The notes beneath the pieces were generated by a model, which ran no database searches, was not told where the DNA came from, and saw only the letters and a program-made list of their open reading frames with translations. Below, piece after piece: positions 23,238-23,267 of a DNA stretch of 23,267 nt; position 1 is the first letter of the stretch; each line of letters opens with the position of its first letter. A program made the position numbers and the translations under genes. The stretch comes from RGIG6353 sp964650465 (GTDB lineage: Bacteria > Bacillota > Clostridia > Oscillospirales > SIG627): the NCBI GenBank assembly GCA_964650465.1, contig CAZYTA010000040.1:1-23267 (forward strand). The letters are read 5' to 3'.

Positions 23238-23267
23238 AAAAGTTGCAAAGATAAAAAATACGTGATA

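Overview
The window looks like a chromosomal piece of an anaerobic, gut-type member of class Clostridia (Firmicutes). The evidence is pyruvate phosphate dikinase, a Mini-III ribonuclease, IreB, an anaerobic radical-SAM reductase activase, S-layer-homology repeats, strong AGGAGG ribosome binding sites and TTGACA/TATAAT promoters. The family-level assignment is not resolvable from the sequence alone. There is no phage, IS element, CRISPR array or tRNA.

Left part (1-10000, all minus strand). A truncated ppdK reads out of the left edge. Upstream of it is a run of mrnC (Mini-III), a sugar-phosphate isomerase-like TIM barrel, a histidine-phosphatase and a NrdG2-type activase; the last three overlap by 4 nt and form an operon. 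A 13-bp hairpin separates them from a four-gene ABC-2 export-type cassette (ATPase, permease, GldG-like protein, DUF4340 protein), the non-Bacteroidetes version of the gliding-type GldA/F/G set.

Middle (10059-11212, plus strand). A perfect-consensus promoter drives the RNase P RNA gene rnpB. It is followed after only 31 nt, with no visible terminator, by ireB and a 96-aa protein I do not recognise, then a strong terminator.

Right part (11215-23211). This is a carbohydrate and accessory region. A cytosolic Asp-box beta-propeller of the sialidase superfamily overlaps an N-acetylneuraminate-lyase-like aldolase. They are followed by a possible attenuator and a 1525-aa secreted protein. That protein appears to combine a metallophosphoesterase fold that has lost its metal ligands, three internal SLH repeats, and a TIM-barrel/beta-sandwich region of unknown specificity. 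A GH36-type alpha-galactosidase-like gene runs convergently and is divergent from a lacI-nitrilase-EamA transporter operon; the shared promoter region holds two palindromes placed for LacI control of both directions. The plausible theme is scavenging of host or mucin glycans (sialic acid, galactosides), with intracellular processing by the propeller, aldolase and GH36 enzyme.

A short modular repeat recurs in at least six intergenic spaces. It has a fixed orientation relative to the neighbouring gene and usually lies between a stop codon and the terminator. It is not explained by any gene and is one of the main findings, together with the chimeric 1525-aa protein, the rnpB-ireB arrangement and the FRIP-less sialidase-fold protein.
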